A program made the position numbers and the translations under genes. The notes below the pieces were generated by a model that saw only the letters and a program-made list of their open reading frames with translations, was not told where the DNA came from and searched no databases. Shown piece after piece: positions 37,977 to 46,824 of a stretch of DNA of 64,000 bases. Within the stretch, counting starts at the first letter, position 1. Each line of letters begins with the position of its first letter. Origin of the DNA: an uncultured Phocaeicola sp. (lineage in GTDB: Bacteria > Bacteroidota > Bacteroidia > Bacteroidales > Bacteroidaceae). The stretch spans positions 214,960 through 278,959 of the forward strand of contig CALUET010000003.1 of assembly GCA_944319745.1 (NCBI GenBank), read 5' to 3'.

Positions 37977-39209
37977 TTATATGTCTTCTTCTATCTTGAA
38001 ACCAGCAGATATCATATCGTCCCAAAAGTGAGGGTATGATTTGGAGACCACTTGCGGATTGTTGATGGATAGCGTTCCTAATTTGATTGCGGCGGGAGCA
38101 AATGCCATGGCCATGCGGTGATCTTCGTAAGTATCAATGGTTGGATTCGGGAGCGGTTCGCAGCGTTCGCCGTCCCATGACAGGATGGAATCGTTGCTTT
38201 CTCTCAGTTGATAGCCCAATTTTCCCATTTCGGTGATTAAGGCAGCCATGCGGTCTGTCTCTTTTATTCTCAGGCTTTGCAGTCCGGAAAAGCGAAAAGG
38301 TACGTCCATCAGGCAGCAAGTTACCACAAAAGTTTGGGCCAGGTCGGGCTGATTGACGAAGTCGTATTCAAACTTTTTCTCCCTCTTTCCGGCTTTTCGT
38401 ATGGTGACCGATTTGTTTGAATACGTTGTTTCCACACCTAAGCGTTGGAATAATCGGGAAACTTCGGCATCGCCTTGAAAACTGTTCTCGAACAATCCGG
38501 GCAGATGAATGGTTGCAGATTCCGCAAGAGCGGATATTTCATACCAATAGGAAGCCGCGCTCCAGTCGCTTTCCACGTAAAAAGGTATCGGTTTATATGC
38601 TTGTGGGGATACAAGAAGGCGGTTTGTCCCGTCCCATTTTGCTTTTGCTCCGAATAAATTCATGAGTTGCAGTGTCAGATCAATGTAAGGACGTGAAATG
38701 ATTTGTCCTTTTAGTGTGATGGAAAGCCCGTTTTCCAATGTCGGGCCAATCATGAGTAATGCGGAAATATATTGCGAGCTGACATCTCCCGGAAGAGATA
38801 TTTCGGTGCCGGTTAACTTGTGTCCCGTAATGTGCAAAGGCGGAAAACCTTCTTTCTCCATGTATTCGATTTGTGCGCCTAATGCGCGAAGTGCATTCAC
38901 CAACAGGCCGATGGGGCGTTGTTTCATGCGGGTTGTTCCGGTAATGACGTGCGTCCCTTGATTTACTGCGAGGAAAGCTGTGAGAAAACGCATGGCCGTT
39001 CCTGCCGCCATAATGTCTATTGTTTCCGGCATGTCCCGTAAAGCCCGTATCATCACGCTCGTGTCGTCGCAGTCGGACAGGTTTTCCGGGATATAATTTC
39101 CTCCGGCTAATGCATTAATGATTAGCGCGCGGTTGCAAATGCTTTTCGATGAAGGTAATAGTATGTTTGCTTCAACCGTTCGGGGAGCAGTAATTTTTAT
39201 GCGTGCCAT
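37977..39209 (-). CDS. aroA: 3-phosphoshikimate 1-carboxyvinyltransferase (EPSP synthase)
   Basis: Sixth step of the shikimate pathway, joining phosphoenolpyruvate and shikimate-3-phosphate. The 410-aa inside-out barrel shows PSSKSICNRALI at the S3P site, GTAMRFLTAFLA and KETDRMAAL. The start is the ATG at 39209; an in-frame upstream TTG overlaps the -7 promoter element. First gene of a three-gene unit with the cysteine-motif protein and the metal permease. aroB is separate, at 59214. Confidence 0.97.
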   Translation of the reverse strand: MARIKITAPRTVEANILLPSSKSICNRALIINALAGGNYIPENLSDCDDTSVMIRALRDMPETIDIMAAGTAMRFLTAFLAVNQGTHVITGTTRMKQRPIGLLVNALRALGAQIEYMEKEGFPPLHITGHKLTGTEISLPGDVSSQYISALLMIGPTLENGLSITLKGQIISRPYIDLTLQLMNLFGAKAKWDGTNRLLVSPQAYKPIPFYVESDWSAASYWYEISALAESATIHLPGLFENSFQGDAEVSRLFQRLGVETTYSNKSVTIRKAGKREKKFEYDFVNQPDLAQTFVVTCCLMDVPFRFSGLQSLRIKETDRMAALITEMGKLGYQLRESNDSILSWDGERCEPLPNPTIDTYEDHRMAMAFAPAAIKLGTLSINNPQVVSKSYPHFWDDMISAGFKIEEDI

Positions 39210-39236
39210 TGGCGGGCCTTTCTGTGTAAAGTGGCA

Positions 39237-39244
39237 CAAAGATA
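39237..39244 (-). promoter_or_regulatory. -7 element for aroA
   Basis: TATCTTTG on the minus strand, a perfect TAnnTTTG, lies 27 bases before the aroA ATG. The -33 box is weak. Confidence 0.5.
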
Positions 39245-39290
39245 GCGAAAATACGGAATAAAGTATAGAGCTTATTGTGGAATTTTTTAT

Positions 39291-39298
39291 TAAGTTTG
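39291..39298 (+). promoter_or_regulatory. -7 element for the aldo/keto reductase
   Basis: TAAGTTTG matches TAnnTTTG, 31 bases before the ATG at 39330. The upstream TTG is too close for a standard -33 box. Confidence 0.45.
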
Positions 39299-39329
39299 TG
39301 CCAGCTTTATTTAATCTGTAATCTTCTTT

Positions 39330-40331
39330 ATGATAGAACCGGTTTATGTTGCATCGGAAAGTCGTTATGACTGTGGCATGAAATACCGTCGTGCCGGTAA
39401 AAGTGGTGTCTTGTTACCTGAAATTTCTTTGGGACTTTGGCATAATTTCGGCGATGTGGATACATTGGCCGTGAGTAAAGAAAAGATACATTATGCGTTC
39501 GATCACGGCATTACCCATATTGATCTGGCAAATAATTACGGACCTTCTTATGGATCTGCCGAAGAAACATTCGGACAGATCATGAAAAAGTCGTTGGCTC
39601 CTTACCGCGATGAACTCTTTATCTCTACGAAAGCCGGGCATGATATGTGGCCGGGCCCGTACGGAGAATGGGGCTCCCGCAAATATTTAATGGCCAGTTT
39701 GAATCAGAGCCTGCGCCGGATGAACCTGGATTATGTCGATATTTTTTATACGCATCGTTTTGATCCGGTTACTCCGCTGGAGGAAACGTTGCAGGCATTG
39801 GTCGACATTGTGCGTCAGGGTAAAGCGCTTTATGTGGGTATATCCAAATATCCGGCAGAAGCGGCGGCGTTCGCCTATCGGTATTTAAAGGATCGTGATG
39901 TCCCTTGTCTGCTTTATCAGGGGCGATACAATATGTTGCATCGCGAACCGGAAAGCGAAGGAATCCTGCAGCAGGCCGCAGAAAACGGAAGCGGTTTCAT
40001 CGCGTTTTCTCCTTTGGCTCAGGGATTGTTGACCGACAGATACCTGTGTGGAATCCCGGATGATTCGCGAATTGCACGGGGAGGCCATCTGAAACGGGAC
40101 GAACTGACGGAGGATGTTCTGAAAAAGGTCGGCCTGCTGAATAATGTTGCCCGGCGGCGCGGACAGACTTTGGCGGAAATGGCATTGGCTTGGCTGCTGA
40201 AGGATTCCCGTGTTACTTCCGTTATTGTGGGTGCAAGTTCCGTTCAGCAGTTGGCTGATAACCTGAAAGCTTTGCAAAACACGACGTTCTCGGCAGAAGA
40301 ACTTCGGGAAATTGATGAAATAATTTCCTGA
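39330..40331 (+). CDS. Aldo/keto reductase (YghZ/Gpr-like)
   Basis: NADPH-dependent carbonyl reductase, 333 aa, cytoplasmic. It has the TIM-barrel tetrad regions: Asp/Tyr in DLANNYGPSYGSAEE, Lys in ISTKAG and His in YTHRFD. NADP-binding residues lie near SVIVGASS. Closest in style to E. coli YghZ, which reduces L-glyceraldehyde 3-phosphate and methylglyoxal. The physiological substrate here is unknown. It precedes the CorC-like gene by 60 bases. Confidence 0.93.
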   Translation: MIEPVYVASESRYDCGMKYRRAGKSGVLLPEISLGLWHNFGDVDTLAVSKEKIHYAFDHGITHIDLANNYGPSYGSAEETFGQIMKKSLAPYRDELFISTKAGHDMWPGPYGEWGSRKYLMASLNQSLRRMNLDYVDIFYTHRFDPVTPLEETLQALVDIVRQGKALYVGISKYPAEAAAFAYRYLKDRDVPCLLYQGRYNMLHREPESEGILQQAAENGSGFIAFSPLAQGLLTDRYLCGIPDDSRIARGGHLKRDELTEDVLKKVGLLNNVARRRGQTLAEMALAWLLKDSRVTSVIVGASSVQQLADNLKALQNTTFSAEELREIDEIIS

Positions 40332-40391
40332 TGCTTTTGGGTGAATAAAGCATTCTTTGTTTGCAAAGAAGGCATTATATATAGAAAGTTT

Positions 40392-41678
40392 ATGAGTGAG
40401 ATATTTATTATTATAGGTTTGATTTTATTGAATGGCGTTTTTGCCATGTCGGAAGTTGCACTTATTTCGGCTCGCAAGTCACGGCTCACTGCTGAGGCCA
40501 AGAAGGGAAATAAATCAGCTTCCGTGGCCCTAACCTTGGCCAATGAGCCCGATCGCTTTCTTTCGACGGTACAAATCGGCATAACGCTGATAGGAATTCT
40601 TACAGGTATTTATTCCGGTAGTGAGATTGCCGCCGGTTTTACGGAACAGATGCTGGCATGGGGCGTTCCGAAGAATTACGCTCCTGTGCTGGCTCAAGGA
40701 ATTATTGTTGTCGTTGTAACGTATCTGAGTATCATATTCGGCGAGTTGGTGCCCAAACGTATCGGCATGGGCATTGCGGAAAGTGTGGCAAAAGTTATGG
40801 CGCGCCCCATGCACTTTCTGTCGTTATTGGCTTCTCCTTTTGTATGGTTGCTGGCAAAAAGTTCTTCAGCCGTGTTCAACATGTTCTCCATAGATGAAAG
40901 TGAAAATAAAGTTACTGAGGAAGAAATCAAGTCCATAATACAAGAAGGTGCGGAAGACGGGGAAGTGCAGCCGGTAGAACAAGACATTATGCAGCGTGTT
41001 TTCCTGCTTGGCGATTTGAAAGTAGGCTCCATCATGACGCATAAAAACGATATTGTTTGGCTGGATATGAAGATGAGTGCCGAAGAAGTGAAGCAGGTGC
41101 TTGTGGAAAAGTTGTACGACTATTATCCGGTGGCCGACGGAGATTTGGATCACGTAAAGGGAGTCGTTTCACTGAAGGACCTTGTGCTTCATTTATACGA
41201 GCCGGATTTTGATCTGAAAGCCTGGGTTCATGAACCGACTTATTTCCATGAAAGCATGAATGTGTACAAGGCTTTGGAGCAAATGAAGGTGAGAAAAATA
41301 AGTCGCGCCTTGGTCTGTGACGAACTTGGGGCTTGTATCGGTATCATTACGTTGAAGGATATTTTGGAAGGGCTCGTGGGATCAATGGAAGCTCCGGGCG
41401 AGGAACCCGATATCATAAAACGAGTGAACAAAGAAGGTTGGCTCGTGGACGGGCAATGCTCCCTCTACGATTTCCTGTGTTATTTCAATCGTCAGGAACT
41501 TTTCGAGAATATGGAATATCATACTCTCGGCGGGTTAATCCTGCAACAACTGCAGCATATACCCGTCAGCGGGGAAACCCTTGAGTGGAACGGCTTCACG
41601 TTTGAAGTGGTAGATATGGACGGGGCGCGCATTGATAAGGTTCTTGTTACGATCCCTGCCGCAGAGAATACTAAATAA
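40392..41678 (+). CDS. CorC/HlyC-type transmembrane CBS-domain protein
   Basis: Inner-membrane protein (428 aa) with a DUF21/CNNM domain of about four helices (residues 1-190), two CBS domains (about 200-330) and a C-terminal CorC_HlyC domain. The family is tied to magnesium or cobalt efflux and was once called hemolysin. The ATG at 40392 gives a proper membrane start (MSEIFIIIGLILLNGVFAMS); an upstream GTG would add 17 unlikely residues. Its last 8 bases overlap the convergent glycosyltransferase gene. Confidence 0.92.
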   Translation: MSEIFIIIGLILLNGVFAMSEVALISARKSRLTAEAKKGNKSASVALTLANEPDRFLSTVQIGITLIGILTGIYSGSEIAAGFTEQMLAWGVPKNYAPVLAQGIIVVVVTYLSIIFGELVPKRIGMGIAESVAKVMARPMHFLSLLASPFVWLLAKSSSAVFNMFSIDESENKVTEEEIKSIIQEGAEDGEVQPVEQDIMQRVFLLGDLKVGSIMTHKNDIVWLDMKMSAEEVKQVLVEKLYDYYPVADGDLDHVKGVVSLKDLVLHLYEPDFDLKAWVHEPTYFHESMNVYKALEQMKVRKISRALVCDELGACIGIITLKDILEGLVGSMEAPGEEPDIIKRVNKEGWLVDGQCSLYDFLCYFNRQELFENMEYHTLGGLILQQLQHIPVSGETLEWNGFTFEVVDMDGARIDKVLVTIPAAENTK

Positions 41679-42789
41679 ATTCTTCCACCATGTACATGTG
41701 CTCCCCGGCCTGTTGGGGAGAGAGGCTCTCTATTTCGTTCAGAATAATTCTTTCGGCTGACCGTGCCCAGTAAATGAATTCAGTGTTCGGACGGTATTTT
41801 TCAGTAAATTCTAACAGACGATCCAAATTGAATGTCTCGTCGATGATGCCGGCTCCATTGTGCATGGCATCGTAAGCGTTGCATTCTTGTTCTATGTGCG
41901 ACGGGACCATTAACGCAGGTTTGCCTAAATACATGGCTTCGCAAATCGATTCAAACCCTGCCGTGCTGGCATAAGCTTTGCAGCCGGCCATCTGCCGTAA
42001 AAATTCCGTGTCGTCCAGTTGGTAAAAAGAAAGGGTTTCGTCTATCTTGTCTACGGGATTTTCACTCCATCTGTCCCAGAAGAATCGTAACGGAGTTTCC
42101 GGATGTTTTTTATGCCATTGACGGACTTCCGATGCAAAGCCTGCATTAAGCATGTATCCGTGAATGTACCCGTTTTGAGAAACGTTTTGTTCGAATACCT
42201 CATGCCTGAGTAAAGGCGGAACCACATATATCTTTTTCTTCTCATCGGGCTTGCGGTATCCGAATGATAAGGCGAGCCGTTTGGCTGCTCTGAGAGCTGT
42301 TAGTTTGGTAAACATGTTTAGGAAAAACAGCTCAACCCTGTTCACCGGCAACTTGTCGAAATCCTTGTGAAGGAAAAGAAATTGGTGGCCGATGCATATT
42401 TGCGGTGTGTGAGGATGATAAAGGAAATAGGTAAAACCGGTCAGAAGTTCGTAAAAATTGATGACCAGATCGGCATTACTTTTTTTGATTCGCTGGTTGA
42501 TATAACGGATGCTTTCGATGTATTCGGGCACTTTAAGCAGGTTGTAGAAGAAACTGCGAGTCAGTTTTATTTGTTTGTTTTTGCGGGTGGGGAGGAAGTT
42601 CGGGCTCAAAAATTGTTTGATGGGCGCTTGTATGCAACGCGTAAAAAAGCCGGGAAGTCGCCGGGATGCGCTTTTCCCTACCAGAACTTCTACCACTGTG
42701 TGGCCATTGTCGTTTAAAAGTTTTTCCATGGAAATGGCTTGTGTGAGGTGTCCTCTGCCTTCTCCTTGTACAATAAATAAGATTTTCAT
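41671..42789 (-). CDS. MurG-like glycosyltransferase
   Basis: GT-B fold glycosyltransferase, 372 aa. The N-terminus KILFIVQGEGRGHLTQA resembles the glycine loop of MurG/UGT proteins. The donor-site half has TAGFESICEAMYLGKPALMVP, the typical acidic and Gly-rich signature. No signal peptide. The acceptor is unknown; membrane lipid or envelope glycan is likely. It stands alone and converges on the CorC-like gene with an 8-base overlap. Confidence 0.87.
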   Translation of the reverse strand: MKILFIVQGEGRGHLTQAISMEKLLNDNGHTVVEVLVGKSASRRLPGFFTRCIQAPIKQFLSPNFLPTRKNKQIKLTRSFFYNLLKVPEYIESIRYINQRIKKSNADLVINFYELLTGFTYFLYHPHTPQICIGHQFLFLHKDFDKLPVNRVELFFLNMFTKLTALRAAKRLALSFGYRKPDEKKKIYVVPPLLRHEVFEQNVSQNGYIHGYMLNAGFASEVRQWHKKHPETPLRFFWDRWSENPVDKIDETLSFYQLDDTEFLRQMAGCKAYASTAGFESICEAMYLGKPALMVPSHIEQECNAYDAMHNGAGIIDETFNLDRLLEFTEKYRPNTEFIYWARSAERIILNEIESLSPQQAGEHMYMVEEFI

Positions 42790-42908
42790 CGTATGTTAAC
42801 GGGTATATACTGTTTTAGATGCTACTAAGATACAAGAATTTTATTACGTAAGGATGTCGGAAGGGTGACTTTTTTATTAAAAAGACAATGGGGCGGGAAG
42901 GAAAAAAG

Positions 42909-42958
42909 AACGAGATGTTTGTCGGCAACCATGGAAATGAATGCGAAAACATCTCGTT
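42909..42958. terminator. Terminator after the NagB-like/PIG-L gene
   Basis: A 12-bp stem (42909-42920 with 42947-42958) has a 26-base loop. On the minus strand it is followed by a run of T interrupted once. The plus strand also ends in T7, so it may work both ways. The rest of the 42790-42980 gap shows nothing else. Confidence 0.75.
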
Positions 42959-42980
42959 TTGTTTTTTTACAAGTCTGGTT

Positions 42981-44966
42981 TTATAGTGGTTTGTATTCCA
43001 CGAAAGCCTCCATGGCTTCATAGCATGCCAAACCTAATTTGTCGTATAAGGATGCCGTAGCTCTGTTGCGGTCTTCGCTTCGTTGCCAGAATAAACGTTC
43101 ATCATTGCCGAGGAAAGGCGCGCTTTCCATCTGCGACTGATGCTTCAGGATTGAACTCCTTTTTGCCCGAAGTTCTTCAGGACTGAGTGGAACGGCCATT
43201 TCGATATTTTCAATTTCCCACTCGGCCCATGCACCGCGATACATCCAAATGCGACATTCCTTGAGCCATTCTGCTCCGGCATCCTTTTCTTCGTCGATGG
43301 CAGCCAGCACGGCATCGGTACAAACCCGGTGTGTTCCGTGCGGATCGGCTAAATCTCCTGCGATATATATTTGGTGAGGTTTGATCTCGCGCAGCAGTTT
43401 TATTACGATATTGATGTCGGCTTCGCTGATAGGTTTCTTGTCGATTCGTCCGGTTTCATAGAATGGAAGATCCAAAAAGTGGCATCTTTCCAGCGGAATG
43501 TGGTTGTATGTGCAGGCAATACGTGCTTCTCCTCGTCTGATAAGTCCTTTAATGGTAAGAATATCTCTCGTGTCGATGTCTCCTTCTTTCTTCTGCAAAA
43601 GGAATTGTTTTATCTCGGCGTATTTGTTACGGATAACTTCGTTTTTGTTATCGTCAAATAGCTGATTGAAACCATTGATGAAGTGCATGAAGCGAACCAC
43701 TTCTTCATCTCCCACAGCAATATTGCCCGAAGTCTCGTAAGCAACGTGTACTTCATGTCCTTGTTGCACCAGTCGTTGGATGGTTCCTCCCATTGAAATA
43801 ACATCATCGTCGGGATGCGGAGAAAAAACAATGACACGTTTTGGGAAAGGTTTGGCGCGTTCCGGGCGATATGTATCGTCGGCATTGGGCTTTCCTCCCG
43901 GCCAACCGGTGATAGTATGCTGAAGATCGTTGAAGATTTTTATGTTTACATTGTAGGCCGAACCGTAAAGAGCCAACAGTTCGCTTAAACCATTTTCGTT
44001 ATAATCTTTGTTGGTTAATTTTAGGATGGGCTTGTGTGTGAGCAAACATAACCATACGATTGCACTTCGAATGAGTTTGTCATTCCATTCGCAGTTGGTC
44101 ACCAGCCAAGGGCGCTGGATACGTGTGAGACAAGATGCCGTTGATAAATCGATACAAACCGATGCATTCTGATGCATTTGCAGATATGAGGCCGGAAGCA
44201 TGTCGCTGATTTTATCTTCTACCACTTTCTTTATGGTTTCTGCTTTCTCTTCTCCCCATGCAAGAAGGTAAACTTTTCTTGCATTCATGATGGTGCTTAT
44301 TCCCATTGTGATGGAGCACGGTGGAATATTATCTATTCCTAAGTTGTGAGCAGCCTCGGCTCGTGACGTAGCATCGATAAGAATCAGTCGTGTGGTCGAG
44401 GTGGCTGTGGAACCGGGCTCGTTCATTCCGATATTTCCTTCCCGTCCTATTCCCATAATGGCGATGTCAAGTCCGCCGAAAGTTTTGATTCGTTGCTCGT
44501 ATAATTGGCAATGTTCTATGACGGCATCCTGGGGGATTGTTCCGTTTGGTGTAAATATGTTTTGCGGATCAATGTCGACATGTTTCAACAGAAACTCGTT
44601 GAGTTGCTTGAAGCTGTTGTTGTGTGTGTCCGTAAGCGGATAATATTCGTACAGATTAAATATAACTACATTCCGGAAACTTACGTTCTCTTCTTTGTGC
44701 CTGCGCACTAATTCAGTGAAAAGAGGGCGAAGAGATGCTCCTGTACCTACGGTAATTGTGCAAAACGAGCCATCACGTTGTTTCTCTTGTATCTTTTTGA
44801 TGACTTCATCGGCGATGGCTTTTACTCCTTCCTCCATTGTTTCGTAAATATTGGTCGGGATCTTTTCAAACCGTGTCAGCACTGAGCGGTCTATTGTGTT
44901 TTCGGGTTTGTAATATTTCGTAGATACTCTGTTTAAAGAAATCTGCGAGCTAAGATTAGTTCTCAT
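42981..44966 (-). CDS. NagB-like domain fused to PIG-L deacetylase domain
   Basis: 661-aa cytoplasmic protein of a kind common in Bacteroidetes and usually annotated glucosamine-6-phosphate deaminase. Residues 30-270 follow NagB. Against E. coli NagB (by eye) Asp72 is Tyr106 (FNLYEY), Asp141 is Glu176 and His143 is Asn178 (GIGREGNIGMNEP), with Glu148 kept as Glu183. Standard deaminase/isomerase chemistry is therefore doubtful. From about 375 a PIG-L/LmbE deacetylase domain carries HPDDD (384-388). It may sense or process amino-sugar phosphates. Divergent from a ROK regulator that probably controls it. Confidence 0.85.
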   Translation of the reverse strand: MRTNLSSQISLNRVSTKYYKPENTIDRSVLTRFEKIPTNIYETMEEGVKAIADEVIKKIQEKQRDGSFCTITVGTGASLRPLFTELVRRHKEENVSFRNVVIFNLYEYYPLTDTHNNSFKQLNEFLLKHVDIDPQNIFTPNGTIPQDAVIEHCQLYEQRIKTFGGLDIAIMGIGREGNIGMNEPGSTATSTTRLILIDATSRAEAAHNLGIDNIPPCSITMGISTIMNARKVYLLAWGEEKAETIKKVVEDKISDMLPASYLQMHQNASVCIDLSTASCLTRIQRPWLVTNCEWNDKLIRSAIVWLCLLTHKPILKLTNKDYNENGLSELLALYGSAYNVNIKIFNDLQHTITGWPGGKPNADDTYRPERAKPFPKRVIVFSPHPDDDVISMGGTIQRLVQQGHEVHVAYETSGNIAVGDEEVVRFMHFINGFNQLFDDNKNEVIRNKYAEIKQFLLQKKEGDIDTRDILTIKGLIRRGEARIACTYNHIPLERCHFLDLPFYETGRIDKKPISEADINIVIKLLREIKPHQIYIAGDLADPHGTHRVCTDAVLAAIDEEKDAGAEWLKECRIWMYRGAWAEWEIENIEMAVPLSPEELRAKRSSILKHQSQMESAPFLGNDERLFWQRSEDRNRATASLYDKLGLACYEAMEAFVEYKPL

Positions 44967-45022
44967 ACGCTATTTATATTTTAGTTTTTCTTCTTCCGTA
45001 AAGAATATTTCAATAACTCTTA

Positions 45023-45051
45023 TTGTTATTTGAATTTAATTTCTAAATTTG
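45023..45051 (+). promoter_or_regulatory. Promoter of the ROK regulator gene
   Basis: TTG (45023-45025), 18 bases, TAAATTTG (45044-45051). RNA would start near 45058, about 135 nt before the ROK ATG. It faces the minus-strand promoter at 45083-45114. Confidence 0.6.
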
Positions 45052-45080
45052 TGCAATATATCGGGCGTAGTTTATGTTTA

Positions 45081-45096
45081 TGCAAAGATATTTGCA
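45081..45096. promoter_or_regulatory. Palindrome, candidate ROK operator
   Basis: TGCAAA-GATA-TTTGCA is a perfect 6+6 palindrome that covers the -7 element of the minus-strand promoter. GTTTA (45069) and TATAAAC (45105-45111) flank it as a looser outer repeat. Its place is ideal for a repressor of the NagB-like gene, but binding is inferred. Confidence 0.4.
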
Positions 45097-45114
45097 ATTA
45101 TATTTATAAACAAA
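45083..45114 (-). promoter_or_regulatory. Promoter of the NagB-like/PIG-L gene
   Basis: On the minus strand, TTTG (45111-45114), 20 bases, TATCTTTG (45083-45090). Near-perfect consensus; RNA would start near 45076. Confidence 0.65.
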
Positions 45115-45192
45115 TAATTGTGCGGAAGAATTATAGCACCTTTTTTAGTTTATTAATGAATTGGCCGGTATCTTTTTTAAAATTGAGTAGTT

Positions 45193-46398
45193 ATGAAGCA
45201 AAGATTATTGGATGAAATCCAGTCGAGTTCGAAAAATACCATGATGAAACGAGGAATTATTTCTCATCTTATTTATAGTGAGAACTCTACTATAACCGAC
45301 ATGTCGAAAGAACTTAACTTAAGCATTCCCACTGTAACGAAACTTGTCGATGAGATGCTGGCCGAAGGATTTGTGGATGAATGTGGAAAACTTGAAACCA
45401 GTGGCGGAAGGCATCCGATTTTGTACGGGTTGAATGCGGACTCGGGCTATTTTATCGGAGCGGATTTAAAGCAGTCGGGGATCAATCTTGGCTTGATGAA
45501 TTTTAAAGGTGATATTCTGAAACTGCAAATGGGAATCCCGTTTAAGCGGGAAGATACGCTGGATTCGGTAAAGGAATTTTGTAATTATATTCAGACTTTT
45601 ATAGAACAAACGTCGATTGACAGGGAAAAGATTTTAAATATCGGTGTAGCTCTTTGCGGACGGGTTAATCCGGATTTGGGTTATAGTCCCACCTTTTATA
45701 ATTTCGGGGAACGCCCGTTGGCAGATATTATGTCGGATCAATTGGAGATAAACGTTTCGTTGGATAATGACAGTCGTGCCATGCTTTACGGTGAATATAT
45801 GAAGACCGACATGAAAGGGGCGCGGAATATTTTGTTCCTGAATGTGAGTTGGGGCCTGGGAATGGGGATAATGATTGATGGCAAACTTTATAAAGGTAAA
45901 TCTGGTTTTTCCGGAGAAATCGGTCACAATTACGGCTACGACAACCAGATTATTTGCCATTGCGGAAAGAAAGGATGCCTGGAAACGGAAATATCCTGTT
46001 CGGCTCTTTATCGGAAATTTGTCGAGCGTTTGAAAGCAGGAGAGATGTCTGCCATTTTATCCCAGAAGGAGATAGAAGAAATTACACTCGATGATATTTT
46101 TTATGCAATAGAAAAAGAAGATTTGCTGGCGATAGAACTTGTGGAGGAAATCGGGCGGAAATTAGGATTACATATAGGAGGTTTTATAAATCTGTTTAAT
46201 CCGGATTTGGTGATTATTGGGGGAGATATGTCGCGTGCCGGCGATTTTCTCTTGCAACCAATTATAACAACTGTTCGCAAGCATACGTTGAGTCTGATGA
46301 GTCGCGACTCGGAAATTATTCTTTCAAAACTGAAAACTCAGGCAAGCGTCATCGGAGCCTGCATGTTGTCCCGAAGTAAATTTTTTGCAATTGACTGA
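45193..46398 (+). CDS. ROK-family transcriptional regulator
   Basis: NagC/Mlc-like repressor of 401 aa. A winged helix-turn-helix (about 10-70: STITDMSKELNLSIPTVTKLVDEML) is followed by a ROK sugar-kinase-like domain. The ROK zinc motif CHCGKKGCLE and the phosphate loops GADLKQSGINLG and IGGDMS are present. It is transcribed away from the NagB-like/PIG-L gene, from a facing promoter. The ligand is probably an amino sugar or its phosphate, by analogy and context only. Confidence 0.93.
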   Translation: MKQRLLDEIQSSSKNTMMKRGIISHLIYSENSTITDMSKELNLSIPTVTKLVDEMLAEGFVDECGKLETSGGRHPILYGLNADSGYFIGADLKQSGINLGLMNFKGDILKLQMGIPFKREDTLDSVKEFCNYIQTFIEQTSIDREKILNIGVALCGRVNPDLGYSPTFYNFGERPLADIMSDQLEINVSLDNDSRAMLYGEYMKTDMKGARNILFLNVSWGLGMGIMIDGKLYKGKSGFSGEIGHNYGYDNQIICHCGKKGCLETEISCSALYRKFVERLKAGEMSAILSQKEIEEITLDDIFYAIEKEDLLAIELVEEIGRKLGLHIGGFINLFNPDLVIIGGDMSRAGDFLLQPIITTVRKHTLSLMSRDSEIILSKLKTQASVIGACMLSRSKFFAID

Positions 46399-46408
46399 TG
46401 TTTATAAG

Positions 46409-46448
46409 ATACCCCGCCGAGCTTTTAAGGGAAAGCCCGGCGGGGTAT
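46409..46448. terminator. Terminator between the ROK gene and merR
   Basis: An 11-bp GC-rich stem (46409-46419 with 46438-46448) plus an inner GCTTT/AAAGC stem precedes a short T run. It can serve both convergent genes. Confidence 0.8.
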
Positions 46449-46461
46449 TTCATAAATGTCC

Positions 46462-46809
46462 TCATGTTAAATAATCGAGAGCCTTACGCATGGCGGTAAG
46501 TTCCTCGCGTATTTGTTTCAGGCGGTCGATGATTTCTATTTTATTCAAGGTTGCTTCCTTGTTTTGTTTCAATTGTTGTTTCGCTCCGGCCAAGGTCATT
46601 TTTCTTTCTTTCACCAGGTGATAGACCAAACGTATGTTTTCTATGTCTTCTTTTTTGTATTGTCGTATGTTGCCTCCCACCTTTTGCGGGGTGATAAAAG
46701 GAAATTCTTTTTCCCAATACCGCAGCAGAGATTCATTTACATCAAACATTTCTGCCACTTCTTTGATGGAGTAATAAAGTTTCAGCCCTTTTTCTTTTTT
46801 CAAAGCCAT
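46462..46809 (-). CDS. MerR-family regulator, DNA-binding domain only
   Basis: 115-aa protein with a MerR winged helix (YSIKEVAEMFDVNESLLRYW) and a dimerisation coiled coil (about 75-112), but no effector-binding domain. It therefore may sense nothing directly or rely on a partner. Targets are unknown. It is 15 bases downstream of the M23 peptidase gene and is probably co-transcribed with it. Confidence 0.9.
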   Translation of the reverse strand: MALKKEKGLKLYYSIKEVAEMFDVNESLLRYWEKEFPFITPQKVGGNIRQYKKEDIENIRLVYHLVKERKMTLAGAKQQLKQNKEATLNKIEIIDRLKQIREELTAMRKALDYLT

Positions 46810-46824
46810 GTCGTCAGGTATTAA

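Noticed and set aside
40353-40370. Perfect 7-bp hairpin (TTCTTTG/CAAAGAA) before the CorC-like gene.
   Set aside because: No T run and a 4-base loop; too little to call a terminator or operator.
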